Of a stretch of DNA of 64,000 nt, positions 54,401-63,011 are shown piece after piece (within the stretch, counting starts at the first letter, position 1; each line of letters starts with the position of its first letter). The stretch is from Thermoanaerobaculia bacterium (GTDB lineage Bacteria; Acidobacteriota; Thermoanaerobaculia; Multivoradales; Multivoraceae). Location of the stretch: positions 62,001-126,000 of the forward strand of contig JAJDUI010000002.1 of assembly GCA_022826745.1 (NCBI GenBank). Reading direction: 5' to 3'. The position numbers and the translations under genes are program-made. Below the pieces are notes generated by a model. It made no database searches and was not told the DNA's origin. It saw only the letters and a list, made by a program, of their open reading frames with translations.

Positions 54401-55034
54401 GGTCGATCACGGCGCCGCCATCGGCGACGTTGGTCACGATCTTGAGGGCGGTCCACAGGCCGGCGTACCGCGACAGGGCGATCCCGTGCAGCCCGAACTC
54501 CAGCACCTCGGCCGGGTCGCCCGGGTAGAGAACCGGGATCGAGAGGTCGAAGAGGCTGATCGTGCTGTCGCCGGGGATCGTCGAGCTCTTGCAGGCGGTG
54601 TCGTCGCCGGCCAGCACCAGGGCGCCGCCGTGCTTGCCGGTGCCGATGAAGTTGCCGTGGCGGAACGCGTCGCCGGTGCGGTCGACGCCGGGCGTCTTGC
54701 CGTACCAGATGCCGACTACGCCGTCGAAGCGTTCATGCGGAAAACGTTCCAGGAGCTGGGCGCCGTAGATCGCGGTCGCCGCCGTCTCCTCGTTGATGGC
54801 CGGCTGGCAGACCACGTCGTGCTCCGCCAGCAGCCTGTTCGCTCGCTGAAGTTGCTTGTCGTATTCCCCAAGCGGCGATCCGGGATAGCCGCTGATGAAG
54901 GCGCCAACCCGCAGACCGGCTTGCCGGTCGCGACGGTGCTGATCCATCGGTAGCCGGACGAGAGCCTGGACACCGGTGATTGCGACGCGGCCTTCAGTGA
55001 GCGTGTATTTGTCGTCTAATGAGAAGGCCGTCAT
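51480..55034 (-). CDS. Fused indolepyruvate:ferredoxin oxidoreductase (IorA-IorB type)
   Basis: A 1184-residue cytoplasmic enzyme that oxidatively decarboxylates aryl or branched 2-oxoacids to acyl-CoA. The order is: N-terminal pyrimidine-binding domain (GAFISGYPGSPLGEYD), TPP-binding region (FCSGCPHNTST, GGIGCHAMAMWM, FQNVGDGTYAHSAS), a ferredoxin-type Cys cluster (VCEGCGDCAAKSNC and SCIEGDCPAF), and the C-terminal gamma-type domain (GIGGTGVVTVDAILVTAAL, QTGLAQKGGAVVSNLLL). This single-chain form is typical of aerobic Gram-negatives. It lies in the same direction as the ECH and SDR genes but is separated from them by a hairpin. Confidence 0.94.
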   Translation of the reverse strand: MTAFSLDDKYTLTEGRVAITGVQALVRLPMDQHRRDRQAGLRVGAFISGYPGSPLGEYDKQLQRANRLLAEHDVVCQPAINEETAATAIYGAQLLERFPHERFDGVVGIWYGKTPGVDRTGDAFRHGNFIGTGKHGGALVLAGDDTACKSSTIPGDSTISLFDLSIPVLYPGDPAEVLEFGLHGIALSRYAGLWTALKIVTNVADGGAVIDLPHPRPPVLPDLDIGGRRFEKQLDMRLLPPYSIELERQIFSERTAAALAYVHANGLDSIRCASPGDRIGLIAAGKPYRDLRLALELLGLDEAALDRHGIRVLKLGCIAPIEPRRLREFAEGLEEIIVIEDKRGFVETQIRQVLYNLPDRPLVGGKETPAGETLFPMHGELEGHDMARILGAYLEQRLPGAVAAESLAHLRAGAESAELATKLPAALPRMPYFCSGCPHNTSTQLPEGSDVAGGGIGCHAMAMWMDRGVSWLPQMGGEGACWIGLAPFTEQEHVFQNVGDGTYAHSASKAIEACIAADLHMTFRILYNSAVAMTGGQDAVGLLSSMGVARQLQLQGMKRVVLVTEDLERFPHRDDSGVEIRHRRDYDQVLKELRAIKGPTAVVYDQQCAAEKRRERKRGIQETPKQRVYINPAVCEGCGDCAAKSNCLSVAPLETEYGRKTQIHQSSCNLDYSCIEGDCPAFMTVELGDGTKPVRRAAAAPLAEDETPEPVRQLPDDATFRALLVGIGGTGVVTVDAILVTAALMEGRYAVHLDQTGLAQKGGAVVSNLLLSRGPIPRTNKLGDAEADLALSFDLLATIAPDNLKRFSQDTTAVVGNTAGISPAAVITDSAARMPPLDELRKRLALFTDSDRSYFVDAEAATERLLGNSVTGNIFLVGAAYQQGLLPLQARFIEQALVANGVAVEDNIQAFRYGRLSVADPERFRRAAGLAEPEAPTAAAAADAARERLERWAPNLRPKLDALLAAAPRGGSLDRLLPGRVADLLLYGGGFAERYLGFVGEIADAEESKLPGHTAVREAAARYGFKLLAVKDEYEVARLWIQDPTWDQVSRDYDGSLSRQVLLHPPTLRRFGWKRKIRLGAWSRSMFRLLYAARGLRGTALDIFGATRHRRLERGLFDWYRGLVHGALDRLDANSAPLVAELAELPDSIRGYESVKERTVASARSRARQLQRQLDEEPAGSRVA

Positions 55035-55082
55035 TAGTCCCCTATCCTACCGCGACCGGCCGGCCGCTGTCCGTCCTTCGAG

Positions 55083-55101
55083 CGCGGGCGTCTTGCCCGC
55101 G
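55083..55101 (-). terminator. Hairpin between the ECH and indolepyruvate oxidoreductase genes
   Basis: A perfect 7-bp stem CGCGGGC/GCCCGCG with loop GTCTT lies 34 bases after the enoyl-CoA hydratase stop on the minus strand. No T-tract is present. Confidence 0.45.
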
Positions 55102-55134
55102 GCTTGTCCGGAGCCCCGGCTTGTCCCGTGACTT

Positions 55135-55839
55135 TCAGCCGCCGCGAAGCTGCGCGAACCACTCGCGACCCGACGCGGCGGGCCGGCCTCGGATGACGGT
55201 GGACTTGATTGCCCGGACTCCGCTCGGGGGATAACCGGCGATCGTCGCGGAAAGTTCCCGAGCCCGGTCGAGCACGGCGTCGTCGGCGACGACTTCGGCC
55301 GCCACGCCCATCCGCTCCAGTTCCGGCCCGGTGTAGCGGCGCCCGACGATCGCGAGCTTGGCTGCCACGCTCTCCGGATGGCGCAGCCGCAGCCAGGCCA
55401 TGTTCATTGGCGCGGCCATGCCCATCTGGATCTCGCCGACGTGCAGGAAAGCCTGCTCGCCGGCGACCAGCAGGTCGGCCGCGAGCGCCAGCGCGGAGCC
55501 GGCGTTGATCGCGAATCGTTCAAGCGCCGCGACGACCGGCTTCGGGCAGTCGTAGAGCGCCGCGTGGACGTCGAGCCACAGGCCGCTGAAGTCCGGCATC
55601 CATTCGGGCGGCGGGTCGGCCCGGAACTCGCCGAGGTCGAGGCCGGAGCAGAAGGCCCCGCCGGCGCCGCGGATCAGCAGCACGGCGACCTCGTCGTCTT
55701 CGGTCGCCGCGACGACCTCCTCGTGCAGGCGTTTCGCCAGCGGCCCGGTCACGGCGTTCCTGCGAGCGGGCCGGTTCAGCACGATCTCGGCGACGCCGTC
55801 CTTCCGGCTCGCGACGACCGGATCGTCGGACGGGGTCAC
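55135..55839 (-). CDS. Enoyl-CoA hydratase/isomerase family protein
   Basis: A 234-residue crotonase-fold protein, slightly short for the family. The oxyanion-hole segment AVLLIRGAGGAFCSGLDLGEF is clear. The second segment reads RFAINAGSALALAADLLVAGE, where the usual GGG is changed, and HVGEIQMGMAAP holds one Glu at the usual catalytic position. Activity as a classical hydratase is thus uncertain. GTG 55839 starts one base after the SDR stop, so the two are coupled. The function is probably in fatty-acid or branched-acid breakdown. Confidence 0.87.
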   Translation of the reverse strand: MTPSDDPVVASRKDGVAEIVLNRPARRNAVTGPLAKRLHEEVVAATEDDEVAVLLIRGAGGAFCSGLDLGEFRADPPPEWMPDFSGLWLDVHAALYDCPKPVVAALERFAINAGSALALAADLLVAGEQAFLHVGEIQMGMAAPMNMAWLRLRHPESVAAKLAIVGRRYTGPELERMGVAAEVVADDAVLDRARELSATIAGYPPSGVRAIKSTVIRGRPAASGREWFAQLRGG

Positions 55840-55840
55840 G

Positions 55841-56677
55841 TCACTCGCCCTGGGAGTCGGTGAACCAGTCGCCGGGGAGCTGCCTGCCTTCGTAGAGCCG
55901 TCCCTGGAACCGCCGCATGCCGTGCAGCCAGCGGTCGATGTCGGTCGCCTTGCGCCGGACGTACTCGGCGACCTCGGGGTGGGGAAGCACCCAGAACCGT
56001 TCCGCCCGGACCGCGTCGATGCAGGCATCGGCCGCCTGCTCGGAGGTCAACACGCCGTCTCCCGAAGCGACGCCGACGGACAGGGCATCCCGGCGCTGCG
56101 GGTTCGGGCTGTTGGCGCCGATGTTCGTGCGCACGGCCTGCGGGCAGTGCACCGAGACGCGGATGCCCTGGTGGCCATGAGTGATCGCGATCCACTCGGC
56201 CAGCGCCACCGCCGCGTGCTTGGTCAGCGAATAGGCGAGCGAACCGAGCTGGGTCAGGAGCCCGGCCGCCGAGGCGGTGCTCATGATGTAGCCCTCGCCG
56301 CGCTCGATCATCGACGGCAGGACGGCCCGGGCCGCGTAGACGTGGGACATGACGTGGACGTCCCACATGTCGTTGATCTCCTTGTTCGGCACCTCGAGCC
56401 CGCCGATCGTGACGTAGCCCGCGTTCGACATGAAGAGGTCGATCGGGCCGATGTTCGCCTGGGTCGCCGCGATCAGGTCGCGGACGGCGCCTTCGTCGGC
56501 CACGTCCAGTCCGACGCCCGTGCCGCCGATGGTCTCGGCGACTTCCTTGGCTCGCGCCTCGTCCAGGTCGGCAACGACGACGTGCCGCGCCCCCTCGCGA
56601 TGAAACGCCTCGGCGAGCGCCTTGCCGATTCCGGAGGCGCCGCCGGTGACGACCATGATCCTGTTCGCGATGTCCAC
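55841..56677 (-). CDS. Short-chain dehydrogenase/reductase
   Basis: A 278-residue classical SDR: nucleotide loop TGGASGIG near residues 12-19, SNAGY, and the active-site Ser plus YSLTK. GTG 56677 is chosen for the fold start and the upstream AGGGAG. Substrate unknown; the neighbouring enoyl-CoA hydratase suggests 3-hydroxyacyl-CoA or a related alcohol. It is divergent from the VapBC pair. Confidence 0.9.
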   Translation of the reverse strand: MDIANRIMVVTGGASGIGKALAEAFHREGARHVVVADLDEARAKEVAETIGGTGVGLDVADEGAVRDLIAATQANIGPIDLFMSNAGYVTIGGLEVPNKEINDMWDVHVMSHVYAARAVLPSMIERGEGYIMSTASAAGLLTQLGSLAYSLTKHAAVALAEWIAITHGHQGIRVSVHCPQAVRTNIGANSPNPQRRDALSVGVASGDGVLTSEQAADACIDAVRAERFWVLPHPEVAEYVRRKATDIDRWLHGMRRFQGRLYEGRQLPGDWFTDSQGE

Positions 56678-56775
56678 TGAGAATCTCCCTTTCTGTTGGG
56701 CTGTGTCGTTGCTATCCGCCGGGCGGGCGGCAATCCTACGGCCTGGGCTCACTGCGGCAGTCCGGGTCACGGGAC

Positions 56776-56816
56776 TTGACGCCGTTCGCCTTACCAGAGT
56801 ACGGTGTTCGGTAAGG
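56776..56816 (+). promoter_or_regulatory. Promoter and operator-like inverted repeat upstream of vapB
   Basis: A -35-like TTGACG (56776-56781) is followed by the 7-bp inverted repeat CCTTACC (56789-56795) / GGTAAGG (56810-56816), which spans the likely -10 region and touches the ribosome-binding site. This is the usual layout for autoregulation by AbrB-type antitoxins. Confidence 0.5.
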
Positions 56817-56823
56817 AGAACGG

Positions 56824-57066
56824 ATGATCGTCAAGATCACATCGAAGCGCCAGGTCACGTTCCCGGCCCGGGTCCTCGACGCGCTCGGAGTAGGGCCGGG
56901 AGACCGCCTGGAGCTGGTCGAGAGTTCCGATGGCTTCCGCCTGCGCCCGCAGCGAATCCGCCACGACCGCCTCGCACCTCTGAGCGACAGCCTGGACCGG
57001 AGCCGCGGCGCGTTCGACCTCGAAGCGTTCCGCTCGCAGTCGTATGAGCCGACGCTTCGGGATTGA
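56824..57066 (+). CDS. vapB: AbrB/MazE-family antitoxin
   Basis: An 80-residue antitoxin. The N-terminal swapped-hairpin DNA-binding domain (VKITSKRQVTFPARVLDALGV, GDRLELVES) binds its own promoter, and the C-terminal tail (SRGAFDLEAFRSQSYEP) would wrap the toxin. TAAGGAG precedes the ATG. It overlaps the toxin gene by 23 bases, as usual for such pairs. Confidence 0.88.
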   Translation: MIVKITSKRQVTFPARVLDALGVGPGDRLELVESSDGFRLRPQRIRHDRLAPLSDSLDRSRGAFDLEAFRSQSYEPTLRD

Positions 57067-57508
57067 CACCTCCATTCTGGTGCGCCTGCTCACTGGCGAA
57101 CCCAGGGAGGAATTCCTGGACTGCGTAGCGGGGCTGATTCGACTGGTGGAGCAGGAGGGCAGCGAGATCTTTGCCTCGAACCAGGTGATCGGCGAGGCGT
57201 ACGTGGCGGTTCAGCACCACTACCGGGTGTCGAAACCCGAGGCTCGCGCCGGACTGCTCGACGTCCTTCGAAGCGGTCTCTTGTCGCCCCTCAACGGACA
57301 TGCTGTGTTGACGGCCCTCGAAGCGTCAGGGGGTGCGGGCCTGTTAGACCGTCTGATCGCCGACGACTACACGCGTGCCGGGCTAACAGTGCTGACGCTT
57401 GACCGAAAGATGGCGGCGTTGACCGACGTGCGGCGTCTGCGAGTCGCCGTCCGCAGCTCGCATCTCCCGTCGGCGTCGGCCCGCGCGTCGCCTGCCGGCA
57501 AGGGTTGA
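57044..57508 (+). CDS. vapC: PIN-domain toxin (VapC-type)
   Basis: A 154-residue predicted ribonuclease. The acidic active-site residues expected for a PIN domain are present: Asp8 (GIDTSILVRLL), Glu51 (IGEAYVAV), Asp102 (LLDRLIADDY) and Asp120 (LTLDRKM). VapC toxins cleave tRNA or rRNA; the target here is unknown. The C-terminal tail of about 20 residues (SHLPSASARASPAGKG) is longer than usual and may be disordered. Confidence 0.88.
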   Translation: MSRRFGIDTSILVRLLTGEPREEFLDCVAGLIRLVEQEGSEIFASNQVIGEAYVAVQHHYRVSKPEARAGLLDVLRSGLLSPLNGHAVLTALEASGGAGLLDRLIADDYTRAGLTVLTLDRKMAALTDVRRLRVAVRSSHLPSASARASPAGKG

Positions 57509-57619
57509 CTCAGGCCGATGTTGAAAGGGTCCGGATCGCTTGACGAAACGCCCCGGATCTGTTCGTCTTCACGCACTGTTCACAGGGGTGACGGGCAGCG
57601 TCCCCGGGGAGCGAGACGA

Positions 57620-57847
57620 ATGGCGAAGAATCGAACCAGCCTTCTGGTTGCCTTGGCGACTGCCCTTGGTTTGGCATTGAGCGTGCCGCAGGCGGCCCAT
57701 GCCTACCTTGATCCGGCGTCGGGCAGCATGATCCTGCAGGCGGTCATCGGCGGAGTGGCGGCAGGGGCGCTCGCCTTCAAGTTCTACTGGCGGCGCATTC
57801 AGGCCTTCTTCGGCTTCGGCAGCACCGACGAGCCCGAGTCCGAATAG
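57620..57847 (+). CDS. Small membrane protein with YLDPxSGS motif
   Basis: A 75-residue protein with a signal peptide or first helix, then HAYLDPASGSMILQAVIGG and a second helix VAAGALAFKFYWRRIQAFFGF. This YLDPG/ASGS small-protein type recurs next to polysaccharide or methyltransferase genes in many genomes (recalled, not checked). ATG 57620 is the first credible start. The stop overlaps the GTG of the downstream methyltransferase by one base, so the two are coupled. Confidence 0.78.
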   Translation: MAKNRTSLLVALATALGLALSVPQAAHAYLDPASGSMILQAVIGGVAAGALAFKFYWRRIQAFFGFGSTDEPESE

Positions 57848-59259
57848 TGCGGGCTGGGGCTGCGACCGAGTCCCAGGCCGAGCCTTCCTCCTTCCGCGAT
57901 CCGGCGGGGCAGGTGATCGAGGGCCGGGACGGCCGCATCTTCCGCAGCGTCGCCCCGGTAGCGGTCGAGGAGTACCGCTACGTGCGGGAGTGCGGTCTCG
58001 TCGATGCGCTGGTCGTAGAGGGGGGGCTGGTGGCGGCGGAGGAAGTGGATCCGGTCGAGGCCGGCGTCCTGCCACCGCCCGGGGGGTTGGTCCTTGAGCA
58101 TCCCCGGCTGCCCTTCATCTCCTATCCGTACGAGTGGCCCTTCTCGCTGCTGAAGGAGGCGGCACTCCACCACCTGGAAACACAGATCCGGCTGCTCGAC
58201 AGGGGTATCTCGCTCTCCGACGCGAGCGCCTACAACGTGCAGTTCAAGGGCGCCAAGCCGGTGTTCATCGACTGGCTTTCGCTGCGGCGCTACCGCGAGG
58301 GCGAGTACTGGGAGGGTCATTCGCAGTTCTGCGAACAGTTCCTGAACCCCCTGTTGCTGGCCTCCGAGCTCGGTGTGCCGCACAACGCCTGGTATCGCGG
58401 AATGCAGGAGGGGGTCCCGGGCCGCGAACTGGCGGCTTTGCTGCCGCGTCGGAAGCGCTTGTCACCGAGAATGCAGGCCCATGTCCTGCTGCCGCTTCGC
58501 TTCGAACGGCGAGCCGACTCGCGCAGCGATGCGGCGAAACGGACGGAGAGACGCCCGTTGCCTCGCAATGCATACCGGGGTCTCCTGACCCAGCTTCGGC
58601 GCTGGATCAAGAGTCTTGAACCCAAGGGCACGGACACGACCTGGAGCGACTACTCCCTGCTGACGAGCTACGACACGGGCGAAGCCTCGCGCAAGGCTGA
58701 ATCGGTTCGCTCTTTCATTGCCAAGGCACCGCCGGAGCAGCTCTGGGATCTCGGCTGCAACACGGGCGAGTTCGCCGCGATCGCCCTGGAGGAGGGCGTT
58801 CGCAGCGTGATCGGCTTCGATTCCGACTTCGGTGCGTTGGAGAGCGCCTGCGCCCGAGCGCGTTCGGATCGTCTGCGATTCCTGCCCCTCTACCAGGACC
58901 TCGCCAACCCGTCGCCCGACCAGGGCTGGTCCCAGACGGAGAGGCGTTCGCTGGCACGCCGTTCCCGGAGCGCTGACGCCCTGGTGGCGTTGGCCGTGCT
59001 ACACCACTTGGCCATCGGCCGCAACGTGCCGTTGCCTCGAATTGCCGCGTGGCTCGTCTCCCTCGCTCCGCGCGGACTGGTCGAGTTTGTTCCCCAGGGC
59101 GACCCGAGGGTAGACGACTTGCTCACGTTGCGCGGCGATCGCTTCGCCGACTACACGCCGGAGGCATGGGAAGCGGCATTGGAGCCGTACGCGGCGATCC
59201 GCCATGTGGAGACGGTTTCGGCCAGCGGGCGGAGGTTGTACACGTTCGAGCGGAGGTGA
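57847..59259 (+). CDS. Kinase-like / SAM-dependent methyltransferase fusion
   Basis: A 470-residue cytoplasmic protein. Residues about 90-150 look like a degenerate protein/LPS-kinase catalytic loop: SLSDASAYNVQFKG (Asp125, Asn130) and VFIDWLSL (Asp142). The C-terminal half is a class I methyltransferase with motif I LWDLGCNTGEFAA (Asp301-Gly307), GFDSDFGAL and a later ALVALAVLHHLAI. The basic linker at 200-260 separates them. The substrate may be a glycan or polyketide-like surface molecule. GTG 57847 overlaps the small-protein stop. Confidence 0.82.
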   Translation: MRAGAATESQAEPSSFRDPAGQVIEGRDGRIFRSVAPVAVEEYRYVRECGLVDALVVEGGLVAAEEVDPVEAGVLPPPGGLVLEHPRLPFISYPYEWPFSLLKEAALHHLETQIRLLDRGISLSDASAYNVQFKGAKPVFIDWLSLRRYREGEYWEGHSQFCEQFLNPLLLASELGVPHNAWYRGMQEGVPGRELAALLPRRKRLSPRMQAHVLLPLRFERRADSRSDAAKRTERRPLPRNAYRGLLTQLRRWIKSLEPKGTDTTWSDYSLLTSYDTGEASRKAESVRSFIAKAPPEQLWDLGCNTGEFAAIALEEGVRSVIGFDSDFGALESACARARSDRLRFLPLYQDLANPSPDQGWSQTERRSLARRSRSADALVALAVLHHLAIGRNVPLPRIAAWLVSLAPRGLVEFVPQGDPRVDDLLTLRGDRFADYTPEAWEAALEPYAAIRHVETVSASGRRLYTFERR

Positions 59260-59267
59260 AAACCTGG

Positions 59268-62200
59268 TTACGGTTCGGCTCGCTGCTCGGGTTGCAGCCG
59301 GATCACCAGCCCCTCCTGGCGCTGCCCCGGGGCGATGTTCAGGGGGATCAGCGCGCCCTGGTAGCCGTCGCTGGAGACCCATAGCCGCTCGGCCCCGGGG
59401 CCGAGATGGATCTCGAACCTCCCGCCGGCTGGGCTGAAGTCGCCGCCGGCGATCCGGGCTGACCGATAGACGGCCTGGTCGTCGGCGGCTTTCGCGAGGG
59501 CCGCCATACCTGCGGCATCGCCAGCCGTCAGATAGACGTCCCGGAGCGGCAAGCCGGTCGTCGCGTCGAGGACGATTCCGGACAGGATGGCTTCGGGCTG
59601 AAGATCGATCCGGAGGCCGTCGAGGTCGGTCTGCAGCTCGAACGAGCGGTACTCCGTGCCGCCGGAGGGGGACGAGACTCCCAGGCGGTAGGAGCCGGCT
59701 TCCAGCCCGTCCAGCTCGAAGCGGCCCTGCTGATCGACCTCCGCGTGCCGCTCGTCCTCGTTCCGCAGGTGCATGGCGTTCACCCGCCCGCCGACCAGAG
59801 GCACGCCGGCGGTTAGCACCTGTCCGGTCAGCCGGAGACCGCGTTCAAACGGAAGCTCGACGAACTCGTCCGTACCAGCCGCGGCGATTGTCACCGTGCG
59901 CTCGACCGTCCGCGCAGTGAAGGAATCGCCGCGCCGGGCGGCGACCTGCCAGGTGCCGGGCGCCAGGTTCTCGATGATGAAGTTGCCCTCGCTGTCCGGT
60001 GTTGCCGTCTGCCACTGCGCCAGTCGGGTCGTGGTGATCGTCACCTGCGCCAAATCGGCGGGCGGAAGGCCGGTGACGGCGCCTCTGAGGGAGGCGCCCG
60101 ATTCGAGCACGATCTCCACGCCGGCTACGTCCCGACCGTCGACGTCGATCGGTTCCGCGGGGCCGCTCTCCGGATGCCCGGCCGCGCGGGCGACGAGGAA
60201 GTAGCGGCCGGCCTCCAGGCCGGTGAGGCGGAAGGAGCCATCGCTGCCGGACAGCGTCGTGGTCGGCGGATACAGGTACCTGCGTATGTCGACGTCCGTG
60301 TTCGCGGCTCTCTCGGTGTGGGCTTCGACAGTTGCCGTCGCCGGGGTGCCGGTCTCCGAGCGGACGAAGCCGCTGATCTCGGCGCCTGCCTGGAGTTGGA
60401 CCGCCAGCTCGGTGTCTCCCGGCTCGACGACGATCTCCCGCCTTTCATCGACGTGCTCGGGATGTTCAACGGTCACTGTTGCCGGGCCGGCCGCAACCTC
60501 GAGTCGAGCGCGTCCGCTGCCGTCCGTCGTGCCGTACTCGCTCGACTGGCCTGCGTCCTTCGGCTCCAGTCGAATCCGCGCTTCGGTGACGGGTTGTCCG
60601 GAGGGAGCTGTCACGATGACCGTCAGACGGTCCTGGGCGTGAAGCCGCAGTTCGACCGTCCGCTCGGATCCGGAAACGAGTTCGAGACGATCGGTGCGGG
60701 CGGCTTCGTTGCCGGCGCTCGCTTCGACGAACCAGAGTCCTGGAATCACGTGCCCGAAGCTGAAGTGGCCGTCGCCATCGGTACGCGTCCTCGTATCTCT
60801 CAAGTACCAGTCGCGTACCCGCATTCGGGTCGAGTCGTCAGGCTCCAGGTTGACTCGGGCGCCGGCAGCGGCGGTCCCCGCAGCCGTCAGTACGCGGCCC
60901 GAGAGAGAGGCGCTTCGGGCGAGTTGGATCAGGATCGGCTCCCCGGTGGCCGGTCGTGCCCCTTGAAGGGTGGACAAGGCGTAGCCCTCCGCTTCGACGG
61001 TGAGATCGATCTGCTCGTGCGGAAGTCCGGCAAGCCGGAAGTTACCGTCCGCGTCCGTTGTGGCCGTCCGTTCCTGGTCGCGGGCCCAGCCGTAGCTGCG
61101 GAACCGTATGCTCGCTCCCTCGACTGGTTCCTGATCGGGGTCGACGACAACACCGAGGATCTCAGCGCCCGGAACCAGCGTGAACTCCCCGAGGTCGATC
61201 TCTCCCCGACCTTCGGGAACTTCGACCGGGAGAGCGCCGGGGCTGACGTGCTCGGCGTGGGACACGCTCAAGTTGTACTCGCCAGTGTTCACGGCGGCGA
61301 TCCGGAACGCTCCCTGTTCGTTGGTTGCGACCGCTTCGGTGGCGTCCTCTCTAAGGAGGCTCGCGAACCTTGACTGCTTCTGTTCCGGCCAGGTCAGCTT
61401 GACTTCCGCACCGGCCACCGGGTTGCCGTCGGTATCGACGACACGGCCGCGGGCCTGACGACCATTGGTCAGCCGGATCCGAACCGGACCGGCGGCCGCG
61501 CCGGGCTCGTAGGGTGGCAGCTCGATGGCGGAACTGGCGAATCCCGCGGCCCGGATCGTGAGCCGGTACGGGTTGCCGTAAACGATGCCGGACATTCGGA
61601 ATGAACCGTTGTCCGCCGAGGTCGCGTCCGGCGGCCAGATGGCGATCATGCCGGTGATCGATTCCGTGGCTCGGGGCTGGGCCGAAATGTCCGCACCGGC
61701 AACCGGCTGACCGGCGGAGTCCGTGACAAAGCCAAAGAGTGGCGCAGCCGGTCTCAATGCGACCGCCGTCTCGTTGGTTACGCCGTCCTCAGGGGCTAGT
61801 GCACTCACACCCGTTGCGACGTAGCCTTCGGCCTGCACCCACAGGCGCCTCGATTCTCTTCGGGGCCTGGATTCCAGCAGGAACTCACCAGTGGGGCCGC
61901 TCAACGCGTTCTCGCCGGGGGCGCCCAGGACCCAGATCGCTGCGTTCCCGACTGGAGAGCCGGAAACGCGATCGATGACGCGACCCGGAATGCGGACCGG
62001 AGATTCCAGCCGAGAATCGACGATGCGTTCAACGGCAGCTGGATCGGAGGCCGCGGCATCGGGCTGGGAAACCCGGGCGAAGGCACTGTCCCAGCGCAGC
62101 AACTCGAAGGCGATCCCGGTGCCGGCGACTTTGCCGGCGGTGACGTCGCCCTGTTCGTCGGTTAGTGCCAGGGGTGCCCTGGCGTTGCCTGTTGTTCGCA

Positions 62201-62987
62201 GGAGGACTCCGGGCGCCGGTACGCCGTCCGGTCCGCGGACACGCAACCTGATGCCCGGGTCGGGTGTCAAGACGAACGTCGCACGCCCGGACTCCGTGGC
62301 GCCCGTCTCGACACCAAAGCCCTTCGCCGAAACGACGACGTTTGCATCCGCGGTCGGCATGAGGAAGCGAGCGACGCCCTGGGCGTCCGTTCTTGCGGAG
62401 GCGTGTTGGAAGCGGGTGTGGAGGCGTTTCCGCTCCTCGCCGGAGGCCGACCGTCCTTGGCGGGAGGACCTGGACCGCGTGGGACTCGCGACCACCAACG
62501 CCCCTTCGATCGGTTGGTCGTCGCCGTCGAGGACCCGTGCGGCCACGAGACGGCGATTGGGCAGCTCATTCGGTTGAAGAACCCGCGGTGCTTCCAAAGG
62601 CGTGAGGTTCCCGTAAACGAGGGGCACGACGGCATCCGGCGAGGCGGCCGGCGGCGCGGTCCGGATCTCCAGGCGGTAGGGGCCGGGGAGCGGCGCCGTG
62701 AGTGAGAAGCTGCCGTCCGGGCCCGATGGTCCGCGGTCCACGGCCGGCGGCAGGGCGTCGTAGCCGAGCAGGTCGAGGTCGATCTCGTAGTCGCTCGGGT
62801 AGGGCCGGAGCACGACTTCGGCACCGGGCACGGGAGCGCCCCGTTCGTCGACGAGAGTGCCCGTGACGCCGAGCGGCACGTCGACGCTGGGCTGGGCCCC
62901 GAGTCCGGAGGCTGCGAGGCCGGCCAGGCCGAGGAGCAGGAACAGCCGGCTCACTCTGGCCGGCAACCACTGGCTCAGTCCAGGCAT
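59268..62987 (-). CDS. Giant exported carboxypeptidase-regulatory-like repeat protein
   Basis: A 1239-residue exported protein with a signal peptide (FLLLGLAGLAASGLGAQ). The mature part is about a dozen beta-sandwich repeats of the CarboxypepD_reg/SpaA type, recurring as TDADGNFRLAGLPHEQIDLTV, SDGSFRLTGLEAGRYFLVA and QQGRFELDGLEAGSYRL. The C-terminus (IPLNIAPGQRQEGLVIRL) is shared with the adjacent partial gene, so the two are tandem duplicates. It lies 24 bases after that gene. No enzyme motif is visible; a structural or adhesive surface role is inference. Confidence 0.87.
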   Translation of the reverse strand: MPGLSQWLPARVSRLFLLLGLAGLAASGLGAQPSVDVPLGVTGTLVDERGAPVPGAEVVLRPYPSDYEIDLDLLGYDALPPAVDRGPSGPDGSFSLTAPLPGPYRLEIRTAPPAASPDAVVPLVYGNLTPLEAPRVLQPNELPNRRLVAARVLDGDDQPIEGALVVASPTRSRSSRQGRSASGEERKRLHTRFQHASARTDAQGVARFLMPTADANVVVSAKGFGVETGATESGRATFVLTPDPGIRLRVRGPDGVPAPGVLLRTTGNARAPLALTDEQGDVTAGKVAGTGIAFELLRWDSAFARVSQPDAAASDPAAVERIVDSRLESPVRIPGRVIDRVSGSPVGNAAIWVLGAPGENALSGPTGEFLLESRPRRESRRLWVQAEGYVATGVSALAPEDGVTNETAVALRPAAPLFGFVTDSAGQPVAGADISAQPRATESITGMIAIWPPDATSADNGSFRMSGIVYGNPYRLTIRAAGFASSAIELPPYEPGAAAGPVRIRLTNGRQARGRVVDTDGNPVAGAEVKLTWPEQKQSRFASLLREDATEAVATNEQGAFRIAAVNTGEYNLSVSHAEHVSPGALPVEVPEGRGEIDLGEFTLVPGAEILGVVVDPDQEPVEGASIRFRSYGWARDQERTATTDADGNFRLAGLPHEQIDLTVEAEGYALSTLQGARPATGEPILIQLARSASLSGRVLTAAGTAAAGARVNLEPDDSTRMRVRDWYLRDTRTRTDGDGHFSFGHVIPGLWFVEASAGNEAARTDRLELVSGSERTVELRLHAQDRLTVIVTAPSGQPVTEARIRLEPKDAGQSSEYGTTDGSGRARLEVAAGPATVTVEHPEHVDERREIVVEPGDTELAVQLQAGAEISGFVRSETGTPATATVEAHTERAANTDVDIRRYLYPPTTTLSGSDGSFRLTGLEAGRYFLVARAAGHPESGPAEPIDVDGRDVAGVEIVLESGASLRGAVTGLPPADLAQVTITTTRLAQWQTATPDSEGNFIIENLAPGTWQVAARRGDSFTARTVERTVTIAAAGTDEFVELPFERGLRLTGQVLTAGVPLVGGRVNAMHLRNEDERHAEVDQQGRFELDGLEAGSYRLGVSSPSGGTEYRSFELQTDLDGLRIDLQPEAILSGIVLDATTGLPLRDVYLTAGDAAGMAALAKAADDQAVYRSARIAGGDFSPAGGRFEIHLGPGAERLWVSSDGYQGALIPLNIAPGQRQEGLVIRLQPEQRAEP

Positions 62988-63011
62988 CTCAGTGGCGCGC
63001 CCTGCCCGCTC

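Noticed and set aside
53289..54953. Open frame antisense to the indolepyruvate oxidoreductase
   Set aside because: Low-complexity composition; the opposite strand is an unmistakable enzyme.
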